From Bacillota bacterium (lineage in GTDB: Bacteria; Bacillota; Clostridia; Tissierellales; Sporanaerobacteraceae): 13,019 bases of DNA. Location: positions 1-13,019 of the forward strand of contig JAKPAR010000148.1 in NCBI GenBank assembly GCA_029779375.1, written 5' to 3'. Both the position numbers and the translations under genes were made by a program. Positions 1-12,045 of this stretch are shown piece by piece. Within the stretch, counting starts at the first letter, position 1. Each line of letters begins with the position of its first letter. The notes under the pieces were generated by a model that worked only from the letters and a program-made list of their open reading frames with translations, was not told where the DNA came from and did not search any database.

Positions 1-142
1 TTTTAAATGTGAAAACTGTGGCAATATATATGATTTTAAAGTGTTCGTCACTAATTTTGAAGAAGAAGGTATTGAAGACTTTGAAATAAATAAAAAAAGC
101 ATTTATTACAGTGGAATCTGTAATAAATGTAAAAATTTCTAA
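1..142 (+). CDS. Fur/PerR-family metalloregulator, C-terminal fragment (partial)
   Basis: This is the last 46 codons of a gene entering from the left edge; the reading frame begins at base 2 and ends with TAA at 140-142. The translated end shows a CENC motif followed by GNIYDF, then SIYYSGIC and CNKC before the stop. Two CxxC pairs about 34 residues apart, with the 'C-x2-C-G-x-I-x-D-F' and 'Y-x-G-x-C-x2-C' surroundings, are the structural zinc site of the Fur superfamily dimerisation domain. In Gram-positive anaerobes the best fit is PerR, the peroxide-sensing repressor, but Fur and Zur share this tail. The DNA-binding half and the metal-sensing residues lie outside the window, so the subtype is not decided. 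It converges on the corrinoid adenosyltransferase gene with 55 bases between the stops. Confidence 0.85.
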   Translation, partial: FKCENCGNIYDFKVFVTNFEEEGIEDFEINKKSIYYSGICNKCKNF

Positions 143-154
143 AAACAAAAGCGG

Positions 155-188
155 ACATCTTATCTATGTCATGACACATAGGAAATGT
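155..188. terminator. possible stem-loop between convergent genes
   Basis: Between the two convergent stop codons lies CTATGT (164-169), a 6-base loop, and ACATAG (176-181), flanked by an outer ACAT/ATGT pair (155-158 and 185-188). The centre also contains the perfect 10-bp palindrome TGTCATGACA (167-176). On the - strand a T-rich run follows about 10 bases later, but there is no U-tract directly after the stem on either strand. It may weakly end transcription of both genes. The call is tentative. Confidence 0.3.
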
Positions 189-197
189 ACACTTAAA

Positions 198-713
198 TTA
201 AAATTCTATCCCTTTTCTCGCCATTAGTCCAGTTGTATAATAGTGTTTTATTTCTTTCATTTCCGTCACTAAATCTGCTATTTCTATTATTTCCTCTGGT
301 GCATATCTTCCTGTCAATACTACTTCTACATGAGGCTGTCTTTCTTTTATCATTTCTAAAACTTCTTCTACAGAGAAAAGTTTATAATATAGGGCTATAT
401 TTATTTCATCTAATACTACCAAATCATATTCTCCATTTTTTAAAACCTCTTTGCATATTTCAAGCCCCTTTTTAGCAGCCAATATGTCTTTTTCTGTAGG
501 CTCATTGTATATAAAACAATCTCTTCCAAATTGATGTATTTCTATATTTGGCAAATAGTCTACTATTTTTAATTCGCTATATTCCATACCTTTGACAAAT
601 TGACCAAAAAACACTTTCTTTCCTGCCAATGCTGCTCTCACTGAAAGTCCTAAACTTGCCGTAGTCTTTCCTTTCCCATTGCCTGTGTATATATGTATAT
701 ATCCTTTTTCCAC
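198..713 (-). CDS. cobO: corrinoid (cob(I)alamin) adenosyltransferase, CobA/CobO/BtuR type
   Basis: This enzyme transfers the adenosyl group of ATP to the cobalt of reduced corrinoids, making adenosylcobalamin or its precursors in the cytoplasm. With the GTG start the product is 171 residues, normal for the family. The N-terminus carries the P-loop GNGKGKTT (residues 11-18). A Walker B-like VVLDE lies in the middle, and the end has the family pattern GRYAPEEIIEIADLVTEM followed by a TGLMARKGIEF tail. An in-frame ATG exists 10 codons upstream (741-743), but it overlaps the likely -10 box. The GTG is preceded by AGAGGTGA at about 5 bases spacing, and the protein then begins VEKGYIHIYTGNGKGKTT, as in relatives. 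No other cobalamin gene is nearby, so a salvage role is plausible but inferred. Confidence 0.93.
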   Translation of the reverse strand: MEKGYIHIYTGNGKGKTTASLGLSVRAALAGKKVFFGQFVKGMEYSELKIVDYLPNIEIHQFGRDCFIYNEPTEKDILAAKKGLEICKEVLKNGEYDLVVLDEINIALYYKLFSVEEVLEMIKERQPHVEVVLTGRYAPEEIIEIADLVTEMKEIKHYYTTGLMARKGIEF

Positions 714-741
714 ATTATCACCTCTACTATTATTTAATCTC

Positions 742-769
742 ATTATATACTATTATACTCAAAAAACAA
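742..769 (-). promoter_or_regulatory. predicted sigma-A promoter of the adenosyltransferase gene
   Basis: Read on the - strand, TTGTTT (764-769), a 16-base spacer and a perfect TATAAT (742-747) precede the gene. Transcription would start near 735, about 22 bases before the GTG start codon and after the upstream ATG, which supports the GTG start. A second TATAAT sits at 752-757, so the exact start point is uncertain. Confidence 0.55.
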
Positions 770-785
770 CTTTCACTTTTCCCTA

Positions 786-813
786 TTGACATATTGGTGT
801 ATAATATTATTAG
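786..813 (+). promoter_or_regulatory. candidate promoter of the S9 peptidase gene
   Basis: A perfect TTGACA lies at 786-791 and a weak -10 (TATTAG, 808-813) follows at 16 bases. A perfect TATAAT at 800-805 is also present, but it is only 8 bases from the TTGACA, so the two cannot work together as one promoter. If TATAAT is the real -10, its -35 would be poor (near 777-782). A promoter here is likely because the gene is divergent from its left neighbour; the exact elements are not certain. Confidence 0.45.
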
Positions 814-845
814 AGACTCGAAATATTTATTTGGAGGGGATATCT

Positions 846-2843
846 TTGGAAAATTTAAAACTAGATGATTTTACAAAGTACAAATTTCTTTCAGGACTTA
901 ATTATTCTCCTGATGGAAAATATGCGGGATTTGTAGTTCATAGAATGGATGTTGATGAAAATAAGTACTTATCAAACATTTGGATTTACAATGTAGAGAC
1001 AAAAAAATATTTTAAGCTTACTTCTTTAGATAGCGAAAAAACTTTTATATGGCTAGATGATGAAAATATTCTATTCCCTGCTATTAGAAATCCAAAAGAT
1101 AAAGAAGCACTTGAAATGGGAGAAGAATTTACAGTTTATTATAAAATAAATATTCATGGTGGAGAAGCTTGTGAGGCTTTCAAAGTGCCTTTAACTGTGA
1201 CTGGAATAAAAAAAGTAGATGATAAAAATTATCTAGTGACTGGAGTGTACAATCACTATAAAATGCATTTAGAACAATTGGAAGGCAGCGAAAGAGAAGA
1301 AGCCATAGCTAAAATAAAAGAAGAAAAAGACTATGAGGTATTGGATGAAATACCTTTCTGGGCCAATGGAGAAGGTTTCACCAATAAAAAAAGAAATAGA
1401 TTGTATTTATTTAATGTAGATAGTGGAAATGTTGAAGCTATAACTGATGAATGGACAAATGTTGAAGCTGTTAAACTCAATAAAGATCATTCAAAAGCTC
1501 TATTTATATCTAATTCCTTCAAAGATAAAATGCCTCTATCATCGGATTTATATATATACAATATAGCTAAAAAAAATCTTGAAAGATTGACTCATGAAGG
1601 TGGATTTGCTTATGCATATGCTGATTTTCTAGGAGATAGTATTATTTTTGCTGGAAGTAATATGAAACACTATGGAGTCAATGAAAATAATCATTTCTAC
1701 ATCATGAATGAAAATACAAAAGATGTAAAAAAGATAACAGACAAGTTTGATTTAAGTATTTGGAATTCAGTAGGTTCTGACTGTAGATATGGCGGAACTC
1801 TATCTATCCGAATAGATGAAGACTATTTATATTTTGAAACTACAGAGTGGAACTCCTCCTATATAAATAGAATAGATAAAAACGGCCATATTGATAAACT
1901 AATCACTAAGGGTGGAGCTATTGATGGTTTTGATGTACACAATGGAAAAATCCTATTTATAGGATTAAGAAATATGAAACTTCAAGAATTGTATTCTCTA
2001 GAAGATGGTGAAGAAATTCAAATTACAGATTTTAATGAATGGGTAGTTGAAACTAAAAAAATTTCTAAACCTGAAAGAATTACTTTTGAAACTGAAAATG
2101 GAACAACTATTGAAGGTTGGATACTTAAACCTGTAGACTTTGACAAAAATAAAAAATATCCTGGAATATTAGATATCCATGGTGGACCAAAAACTGTCTA
2201 TGGTGAAGTGTTCTATCATGAAATGCAATACTGGGCAAATGAAGGATATGCCGTATTTTTCTGCAATCCTAGAGGCAGTGACGGAAGAGGAAATGAATTT
2301 GCCGATATTCGTGGAAAATATGGAACTATTGACTATGATGATCTCATGAAATTTACAGATAAAATACTTGAAAAATATCCATTTATAGATGAGAAAAGAA
2401 TTGGTGTGACTGGTGGCTCCTATGGTGGATTTATGACAAACTGGATAATAGGCCATACTGATAGATTTAGTGCTGCTGCAAGTCAAAGAAGTATTTCAAA
2501 CTGGATTTCAAAATTCTGTACTACTGATATTGGATATTATTTTGTAGAAAATGAACAAGGTGGTACCCCTTGGAACAATATGGAGAAACTTTGGTTCCAC
2601 TCTCCACTAAAATATGCAAATAAGGCTACAACTCCTACATTATTTATTCATTCAGAAGAAGATTATCGTTGTTGGCTAGCAGAGGGAATTCAAATGTTCA
2701 CTGCTCTAAAATATCATGGAGTAGATGCAAGACTTTGCATGTTCCGTGGGGAAAATCATGAACTTAGCAGAAGTGGAAAGCCAAAACATAGAATTAGAAG
2801 ATTGACTGAAATCACCAATTGGATGGACAAATATCTAAAATAA
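846..2843 (+). CDS. S9-family serine peptidase (acylaminoacyl-peptidase/prolyl oligopeptidase type)
   Basis: This is a cytoplasmic serine peptidase expected to cleave short or N-blocked peptides. With the TTG start the product is 665 residues, close to the usual length of S9C peptidases such as Bacillus YuxL. Roughly the first 390 residues are rich in short beta strands with repeated YIYN/LYLFN-type segments, as in the gating beta-propeller. The alpha/beta-hydrolase domain fills about residues 430-665. It contains the ILDIHGGP oxyanion-region motif and GGSYGG with the nucleophile Ser525, and the acid Asp606 (HSEEDYR) and His638 (ENHELS) complete the triad. The start is chosen as TTG because TTGGAGGGG lies 6 bases upstream of it; the longer reading frame would begin inside the TTGACA promoter box. 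There is no signal peptide. No partner gene is visible, and substrate preference cannot be read from the sequence. Confidence 0.92.
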   Translation: MENLKLDDFTKYKFLSGLNYSPDGKYAGFVVHRMDVDENKYLSNIWIYNVETKKYFKLTSLDSEKTFIWLDDENILFPAIRNPKDKEALEMGEEFTVYYKINIHGGEACEAFKVPLTVTGIKKVDDKNYLVTGVYNHYKMHLEQLEGSEREEAIAKIKEEKDYEVLDEIPFWANGEGFTNKKRNRLYLFNVDSGNVEAITDEWTNVEAVKLNKDHSKALFISNSFKDKMPLSSDLYIYNIAKKNLERLTHEGGFAYAYADFLGDSIIFAGSNMKHYGVNENNHFYIMNENTKDVKKITDKFDLSIWNSVGSDCRYGGTLSIRIDEDYLYFETTEWNSSYINRIDKNGHIDKLITKGGAIDGFDVHNGKILFIGLRNMKLQELYSLEDGEEIQITDFNEWVVETKKISKPERITFETENGTTIEGWILKPVDFDKNKKYPGILDIHGGPKTVYGEVFYHEMQYWANEGYAVFFCNPRGSDGRGNEFADIRGKYGTIDYDDLMKFTDKILEKYPFIDEKRIGVTGGSYGGFMTNWIIGHTDRFSAAASQRSISNWISKFCTTDIGYYFVENEQGGTPWNNMEKLWFHSPLKYANKATTPTLFIHSEEDYRCWLAEGIQMFTALKYHGVDARLCMFRGENHELSRSGKPKHRIRRLTEITNWMDKYLK

Positions 2844-2863
2844 ATTTAATAGATTTCCCATAT

Positions 2864-2902
2864 AAAAATAAATGTCGGTTAAAAATACCGACATTTATTT
2901 TT
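2864..2902. terminator. strong symmetrical (bidirectional) intrinsic terminator
   Basis: A perfect 16-bp inverted repeat (2864-2879 and 2887-2902) surrounds a 7-base loop. The GC-containing core is TGTCGGT/ACCGACA, and the outer arms are A-rich on the left and T-rich on the right, so either strand gives a stem followed by a U-rich tail. It lies 20 bases after the peptidase stop and 47 bases beyond the galE stop of the convergent operon, so it probably ends both transcripts. Confidence 0.88.
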
Positions 2903-2904
2903 CC

Positions 2905-2948
2905 CTCCGCCACGGGGACGTTTCGTTTGGCTGGTCATTTTTGGTCCC
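2905..2948 (+). repeat. 44-bp dispersed repeat, copy 1 (GGGAC...GTCCC ends)
   Basis: This stretch matches 11962-12005 at 42 of 44 positions in the same orientation; the first 32 bases are identical. It is clearly more GC-rich than its surroundings. The part from GGGGAC to GTCCC forms a short inverted repeat around an interior containing GTTTCGTTTGG. The copy begins 2 bases after the terminator hairpin and ends 1 base before the galE stop codon. The GGGAC/GTCCC ends recall dispersed palindromes associated with REP-type tyrosine transposases (RAYT), but that link is recollection and inference, and no transposase is in the window. Confidence 0.8.
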
Positions 2949-2949
2949 A

Positions 2950-3921
2950 CTAATGAGTTTTGCTATGCCATCTCCATGCATCTTCTATGATCTTTTCTAA
3001 ACTATTGTATTTAGGTTTCCATCCCAATTCTTTTTTAGCTTTTTCAGAAGATGCTATCAATATATGAGGATCACCTTTTCTTCTATTTCCTATTTCCACA
3101 GGAATATCTCGTCCTGTAACTTCTTTAGATTTCTCAATAACTTCTTTTACGGAAAATCCCTTCCCATTGCCTAAATTATATATTCCACTTTCACCATCTT
3201 TTTTAAGCTTATCTAATGCCAATAAATGAGCTTGAGATAAATCCATTACATGAATGTAATCCCTTATGCAAGTTCCATCAGGAGTATTGTAGTCATCCCC
3301 AAATATAATGATTTTATCTCGTTTTTTTAAAGCTGTTTCCAATACAATGGGTATCAAATGAGTTTCTGGATCATGGTCTTCTCCTATAACTCCACTTTCA
3401 TGAGCTCCAGCAGCATTAAAATATCTAAGAGCAATATAATTTATATCTAAAGAATCACTTGCCCACTTGAGCAATTTTTCAATAGCCAATTTACTTTCAC
3501 CATAGGGATTCCCAGGACAAGTATCAACATCTTCTTTTATAGGAATTTTTTTAGTTTCTCCATATACTGCAGCAGTAGATGAAAATACTATATTTTTTAC
3601 TCCATACTTTTTCATAAAATGCAAAAGAGTGATAGTTCCCCTTACATTGTTGTTGTAATAGCCTATTGGATCTTTCATACTTTCTCCAACAAGAGAATAT
3701 GCAGCAAAATGAATGACAGCTTCTATTTCATTTTCTTTAAATGCCCTATCTAAAAAATCCTCATCTCTAATATCTCCACAATAAAACTTTCCACCTTTAA
3801 TTGCATTCTTGTGACCCTTAACTAAATTATCAACAACAACTATTTCTTCTCTATTTTCCAGCAACTCCATTACTGTATGACTTCCAATATACCCTGCTCC
3901 ACCAGTGACCAGTATAGCCAT
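2950..3921 (-). CDS. galE: UDP-glucose 4-epimerase
   Basis: GalE interconverts UDP-galactose and UDP-glucose with tightly bound NAD, the step that regenerates UDP-glucose in the Leloir pathway. The 323-residue product is a typical extended short-chain dehydrogenase/reductase. It has the NAD-binding TGGAGYIGSH motif (residues 6-15), IHFAAY at about 70-75, the SST triplet (114-116), and the catalytic pair Tyr140/Lys144 in NPYGESK. The substrate-domain landmarks RYFNAAGA, TPDGTCIRDYIHVMDL and NLGNGKGFSV follow in order. An AAGAGGTGA ribosome site sits upstream of the ATG, 14 bases after the galK stop. It is the last gene of the operon; its stop codon lies directly against the 44-bp repeat. The C-terminus (WRWHSKTH) is a little short but within the normal range. 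Confidence 0.97.
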   Translation of the reverse strand: MAILVTGGAGYIGSHTVMELLENREEIVVVDNLVKGHKNAIKGGKFYCGDIRDEDFLDRAFKENEIEAVIHFAAYSLVGESMKDPIGYYNNNVRGTITLLHFMKKYGVKNIVFSSTAAVYGETKKIPIKEDVDTCPGNPYGESKLAIEKLLKWASDSLDINYIALRYFNAAGAHESGVIGEDHDPETHLIPIVLETALKKRDKIIIFGDDYNTPDGTCIRDYIHVMDLSQAHLLALDKLKKDGESGIYNLGNGKGFSVKEVIEKSKEVTGRDIPVEIGNRRKGDPHILIASSEKAKKELGWKPKYNSLEKIIEDAWRWHSKTH

Positions 3922-3935
3922 ATAAAATCACCTCT

Positions 3936-5096
3936 TTAAAATAGTTCTCTAGTTCCATGACCTATACCTGTAATATAAAACTCAGGACTATATCCTATTT
4001 TTCTTTTATACAAGGTACCAACTTTATTTATGAAATTATCTACACTATCATTTTTTACAATTGCTATTGCACACCCTCCAAATCCTCCTCCAGTCATTCT
4101 GGCACCTATACACCCAGATTGCTCTAAAGAAACTTCCACTATAGTATCTAATTCATTTCCTGTCACTTCATATAAATCCTTTAAAGAATTGTGAGATTCA
4201 ACAAGAAGTTTACCTACTCTATTTATATCTCCATTTTTTAAAGCTTCAGCAGCATTTAAAACTCTTTGGTTTTCATAAACCACATGACGAACTCTCTTTT
4301 TAATACAATCTTCAAATATATGCTTTTCTACTTCTTCATATTCTTCTATTGAAATTTGACAGAGATTGTCTATATCTTTATAGTTTTTAATAATATTTAA
4401 AGCTTTTTTACACTCATCTCTTCTTTCATTGTATCTTGATTCATTTAATTTCCTTCTTTTGTTGGTATCCATAATGACCAATATATAATCTTTCATATTC
4501 ATATCTATATACTCAAACTGGAGGCTGTTGCAATCTAAAAGCATTGCCTTATCTTTTTTTCCCATAGAAATAGCAAACTGGTCCATAATCCCGCATCTTA
4601 CTCCTATAAATTCATTTTCTGCCTCTTGGCAAAGCTTTATTAAATCAATTTTAGGAATCCTTCCATCATTAAATAAACTATTGATTATTTCAGCTATTAG
4701 CAATTCCAAAGATGCTGAAGAAGAAAGCCCAGCTCCATTAGGAATATTTCCCCACACTAAAATATCCATTCCTGAAATTCTATAGCCATTTTGTTTCATA
4801 AAATAAATAACTCCTTTAGGATAATTGGCCCACCCATCTTGACTTTTATAGTTTAAATCATCAATATTTACTTCTACTTTTAATTCGAAATTTTCAGAAG
4901 CAAGTCTTATATTGTTGTCATCTCTTTTTCTAACTAAACCATAAGTCCCTATTTCAAGTGCACAAGGCAGTACATGCCCTCCATTGTAATCAATATGTTC
5001 TCCAATTAAATTTACTCTACTAGGAGAAAAAAACTTTCTTATCTCTCCAAAACCATAAATTTCATAAAATCTATCAATTAAACTACATAAATCCAT
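3936..5096 (-). CDS. galK: galactokinase
   Basis: GalK phosphorylates alpha-D-galactose at C1 with ATP in the cytoplasm. With the ATG start the product is 386 residues, standard for the GHMP-kinase galactokinases. The galactokinase signature SRVNLIGEHIDYNGG lies at residues 26-40, with Arg27 as the expected active-site arginine. The GHMP ATP-binding motif PNGAGLSSSAS is at 119-129, and CGIMDQF carries the presumed catalytic Asp172. The GHMP C-terminal motif ARMTGGGFGG is near residues 335-345. The reading frame can be extended two codons to a GTG, but that GTG lies inside the ribosome site (GAGGTG, 5102-5107), 5 bases before the ATG, so the ATG at 5096 is preferred. It lies 20 bases after the galT stop. 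Confidence 0.97.
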   Translation of the reverse strand: MDLCSLIDRFYEIYGFGEIRKFFSPSRVNLIGEHIDYNGGHVLPCALEIGTYGLVRKRDDNNIRLASENFELKVEVNIDDLNYKSQDGWANYPKGVIYFMKQNGYRISGMDILVWGNIPNGAGLSSSASLELLIAEIINSLFNDGRIPKIDLIKLCQEAENEFIGVRCGIMDQFAISMGKKDKAMLLDCNSLQFEYIDMNMKDYILVIMDTNKRRKLNESRYNERRDECKKALNIIKNYKDIDNLCQISIEEYEEVEKHIFEDCIKKRVRHVVYENQRVLNAAEALKNGDINRVGKLLVESHNSLKDLYEVTGNELDTIVEVSLEQSGCIGARMTGGGFGGCAIAIVKNDSVDNFINKVGTLYKRKIGYSPEFYITGIGHGTRELF

Positions 5097-5116
5097 TTTC
5101 ACACCTCATTTAATCT

Positions 5117-6100
5117 TTAAAAATTCTTATTTAAAAATTTCTTATATGCTTTTTTAAGCTCCAAAGCAGTATCTTCTACTCTTCTTGGATTGCAATTGGC
5201 CCAAGCCCCAGTTTCAGAAGATGCGTTGTATTTTATTCTATCTGAAGATCTTAAAGGCGGATAAAACTCTACATGAAAATGAAAGTATTTATCACAATCC
5301 CCATACTCTGGTGAATTTACAGGTGCTTGATGAATTGCCATCATATAAGGAAATGGTCTATCATAAAGTGCATCAAATGTAGCTGTCAAATCTCTTAAAA
5401 TCCTCGCAAAATTATTTTTTTCTCTTTCTGTAAAATCAATGATTTTACTCCTATGAACTTTAGAAACTATAAAGGCTCCAAAGGGATAATCAGTAAAAAA
5501 AGGAAGATAACATAAAAAATCTTCATTTTCCATGATTATTCTTTCTTGAAATTTTTCTTCTTCCATATTCATTCTGCATATTAAGCATTCATTATTTTCT
5601 ATATAATAATCTTTGCAGGAGTTTAATTCCAATTGCAATTTTAAAGGCACAAATGAATATCCATATATCTGACCATGAGGATGAGGCATACTCACCCCTA
5701 CTTCCTTTCCCCTATTTTCAAATGGGAAAATATATTTAATTTTTTTATCTTTTGAAAGTTCTATATATCTTTCACACCATAAATCTACAAGTTTTCTCAA
5801 ATGATTTAAATCTAATTGCCATATCAATGCATCATGTTTAGGAGAATACAATATTACTTCACATTTTCCATAAGCAGGTCTTGTCCTATAAAAATCACTT
5901 CCTATATCATCTGTTTCCATTGGCTCTTGGCAAAGTGCAGGAAAATCATTGTCATACTCATATACATCATAATCTTCTGGAACTTTTCCTGAACCAGGAC
6001 AAAATGGACACCAATCTTCAGGCATTTCAGGTCTATTTTGCCTATGAGAAGCCACCATTGTCCAATCTCTCAATAATGGATTCCACCTAAGTTCTGCCAT
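5117..6100 (-). CDS. galT: galactose-1-phosphate uridylyltransferase, class I (HIT superfamily)
   Basis: GalT exchanges UMP between UDP-glucose and galactose-1-phosphate, giving UDP-galactose and glucose-1-phosphate. The 327-residue product belongs to the class I enzymes that also include E. coli GalT, and not to the roughly 490-residue class II enzyme of many lactic acid bacteria. The catalytic triad region is MPHPHGQIYG, with His142 as the nucleophile that carries UMP. The residues matching the E. coli structural zinc site are all present: Cys31 and Cys34 (CPFC), His89 (YSPKHD) and His140. A second conserved block, HQAPVNSP, and a FHFHVEFYPP segment lie in the C-terminal half. The start is ATG with GGAGTGA upstream, 14 bases after the stop of the regulator gene. 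Confidence 0.97.
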   Translation of the reverse strand: MAELRWNPLLRDWTMVASHRQNRPEMPEDWCPFCPGSGKVPEDYDVYEYDNDFPALCQEPMETDDIGSDFYRTRPAYGKCEVILYSPKHDALIWQLDLNHLRKLVDLWCERYIELSKDKKIKYIFPFENRGKEVGVSMPHPHGQIYGYSFVPLKLQLELNSCKDYYIENNECLICRMNMEEEKFQERIIMENEDFLCYLPFFTDYPFGAFIVSKVHRSKIIDFTEREKNNFARILRDLTATFDALYDRPFPYMMAIHQAPVNSPEYGDCDKYFHFHVEFYPPLRSSDRIKYNASSETGAWANCNPRRVEDTALELKKAYKKFLNKNF

Positions 6101-6114
6101 ATTATCACTCCTAT

Positions 6115-7131
6115 TTATTTTTTCTCACCACAACTATCTCTAATCACCAATTTCGTATCATAGACAATCTTTTTATTCACAATAGATTTTTTCTCTATCA
6201 TATCAATAATCTCTACAGCTGCCTTTCTCCCTATTTCATCCATTTTTAAATCTATAGTAGTAAGTTTTGGATGAATAATATTTGAAAGCAATGTATTGTC
6301 ACATCCAATCACAGAAATATCTTGAGGAATCTGTATTTGGGCATTCTTGCAGGCATTTATCACTCCTACTGCCATCAAATCATTACAGGCAAATACTGCA
6401 GTTGCATTTTCCTTAGAATGTAAAAATTTCTCAAATATTTCCCTTGTCTTTTCAACCACTTCCAAACTATTTCCCATTCCTACTGAAATTATTTTTTCAT
6501 ACTTGAGATTGTTGGATTTAACAAATTGTCTATACAAATTTTCTTTTAAATCATAAGACAAACTTCTATCACCACGGACAAAGACAATTTTTCTATGCCC
6601 CAACTTAAACAAATACTGAAGAGCTTCTATACTTCCCACTTCTTCATCATAACAAATAAAATTGCCTTTGTACTTGTTAGTATTTCCGTTGATAATAATA
6701 ATTGGAATTTTCTTTGATAAATCTTTAAAATACCCATTATCCAAATTTTCCATTGAAGGGTCAATAGCTATTATTCCATCCATATTCCTTGAAATAATAT
6801 TATCTATTACATTCTTTTCCATAATAGGATTACCATCTGTACTATATAAAGACATTGTAAATCCATTATTCACCAAGGTTCTATTTATTTCCTCAACTAT
6901 TGTTGGAAAAAAAAGATTGGTAATACCCGGTACAAGTATTCCTACACTAGATGTAGTTTTAAGTATCAAACTTCGTGCTATTTCATTGGGTACATATCCC
7001 AATTCCTCAATAGCCTTTTCTATTTTTTCTCTAGTTTCCGCCTTTACAGGGTAATTGTTATTTATTGCACGAGATACAGTGGCAATAGAGACTCCTGCCC
7101 TCTTTGCCACATCATGTATAGTAGCTCCCAT
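6115..7131 (-). CDS. LacI/GalR-family transcriptional repressor, probably of this operon
   Basis: This is a 338-residue LacI-family regulator. Residues 4-24 form the helix-turn-helix (TIHDVAKRAGVSIATVSRAIN), with the recognition helix SIATVSRAIN. The hinge helix around residues 48-56 (PNEIARSL) carries the leucine that family members push into the central CpG of the operator. The rest is the two-lobe sugar-binding domain, beginning SSVGILVPGITNLFFPTIVEEI and containing FACNDLMAVGVI and SVIGCDN. Its ribosome site GAGGTGA is formed by the last codons of the GH63-like gene, 7 bases upstream. Because the gene sits inside the operon and a LacI-type palindrome overlaps the operon start site, negative autoregulation is the simplest model. 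The inducer is unknown; galactose, allolactose-like sugars or a glucosyl-galactoside are candidates. Confidence 0.93.
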   Translation of the reverse strand: MGATIHDVAKRAGVSIATVSRAINNNYPVKAETREKIEKAIEELGYVPNEIARSLILKTTSSVGILVPGITNLFFPTIVEEINRTLVNNGFTMSLYSTDGNPIMEKNVIDNIISRNMDGIIAIDPSMENLDNGYFKDLSKKIPIIIINGNTNKYKGNFICYDEEVGSIEALQYLFKLGHRKIVFVRGDRSLSYDLKENLYRQFVKSNNLKYEKIISVGMGNSLEVVEKTREIFEKFLHSKENATAVFACNDLMAVGVINACKNAQIQIPQDISVIGCDNTLLSNIIHPKLTTIDLKMDEIGRKAAVEIIDMIEKKSIVNKKIVYDTKLVIRDSCGEKK

Positions 7132-7138
7132 TTACATC

Positions 7139-11944
<4,806 letters not shown>

Positions 11945-11951
11945 TATCCAT

Positions 11952-11970
11952 CACTCCGCCACTCCGCCAC
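11952..11970 (+). repeat. short tandem repeat, period 8 (CACTCCGC)
   Basis: CACTCCGC occurs twice in a row, followed by CAC, giving 19 bases of exact period 8 at the left edge of repeat copy 2. Copy 1 has only one unit (CTCCGC preceded by TTCC). This looks like slippage or a duplicated end of the repeat element. Confidence 0.7.
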
Positions 11971-12005
11971 GGGGACGTTTCGTTTGGCTGGTCGTTTTTT
12001 GTCCC
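11962..12005 (+). repeat. 44-bp dispersed repeat, copy 2 (GGGAC...GTCCC ends)
   Basis: This second copy has the same orientation as the copy at 2905-2948 and differs at two positions, one base after the shared 32-base block (A to G) and one just before GTCCC (G to T). It lies between the end of the radical SAM gene (40 bases away) and the lacZ promoter (17 bases from the -35). It has the same GC-rich character and GGGAC/GTCCC ends. It encodes nothing, and its ability to act as a terminator for the radical SAM gene is doubtful because no U-tract follows. Confidence 0.8.
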
Positions 12006-12045
12006 GATACTGAGGCTTTTGTGATACTTTCACGCATCTTGCATT

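Noticed and set aside
786..805. TTGACA followed by TATAAT as one promoter
   Set aside because: The two perfect hexamers are only 8 bases apart, too close for a single sigma-A promoter. They are treated as alternatives.
2169..2486. Open frame of 105 codons on the - strand within the peptidase gene
   Set aside because: It lies opposite the well-conserved catalytic domain and shows no recognisable domain or start context.
2920..2926. ACGTTTC-like bases inside the repeat as a second repressor half-site
   Set aside because: The partner half is missing and the bases are part of the conserved repeat element, so resemblance to the operator core is not enough.
6662..7054. Open frame of 130 codons on the + strand opposite the regulator gene
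   Set aside because: It is antisense to a clear LacI-family gene, its product is a low-complexity Ile/Ser/Leu-rich sequence, and no ribosome site precedes it.
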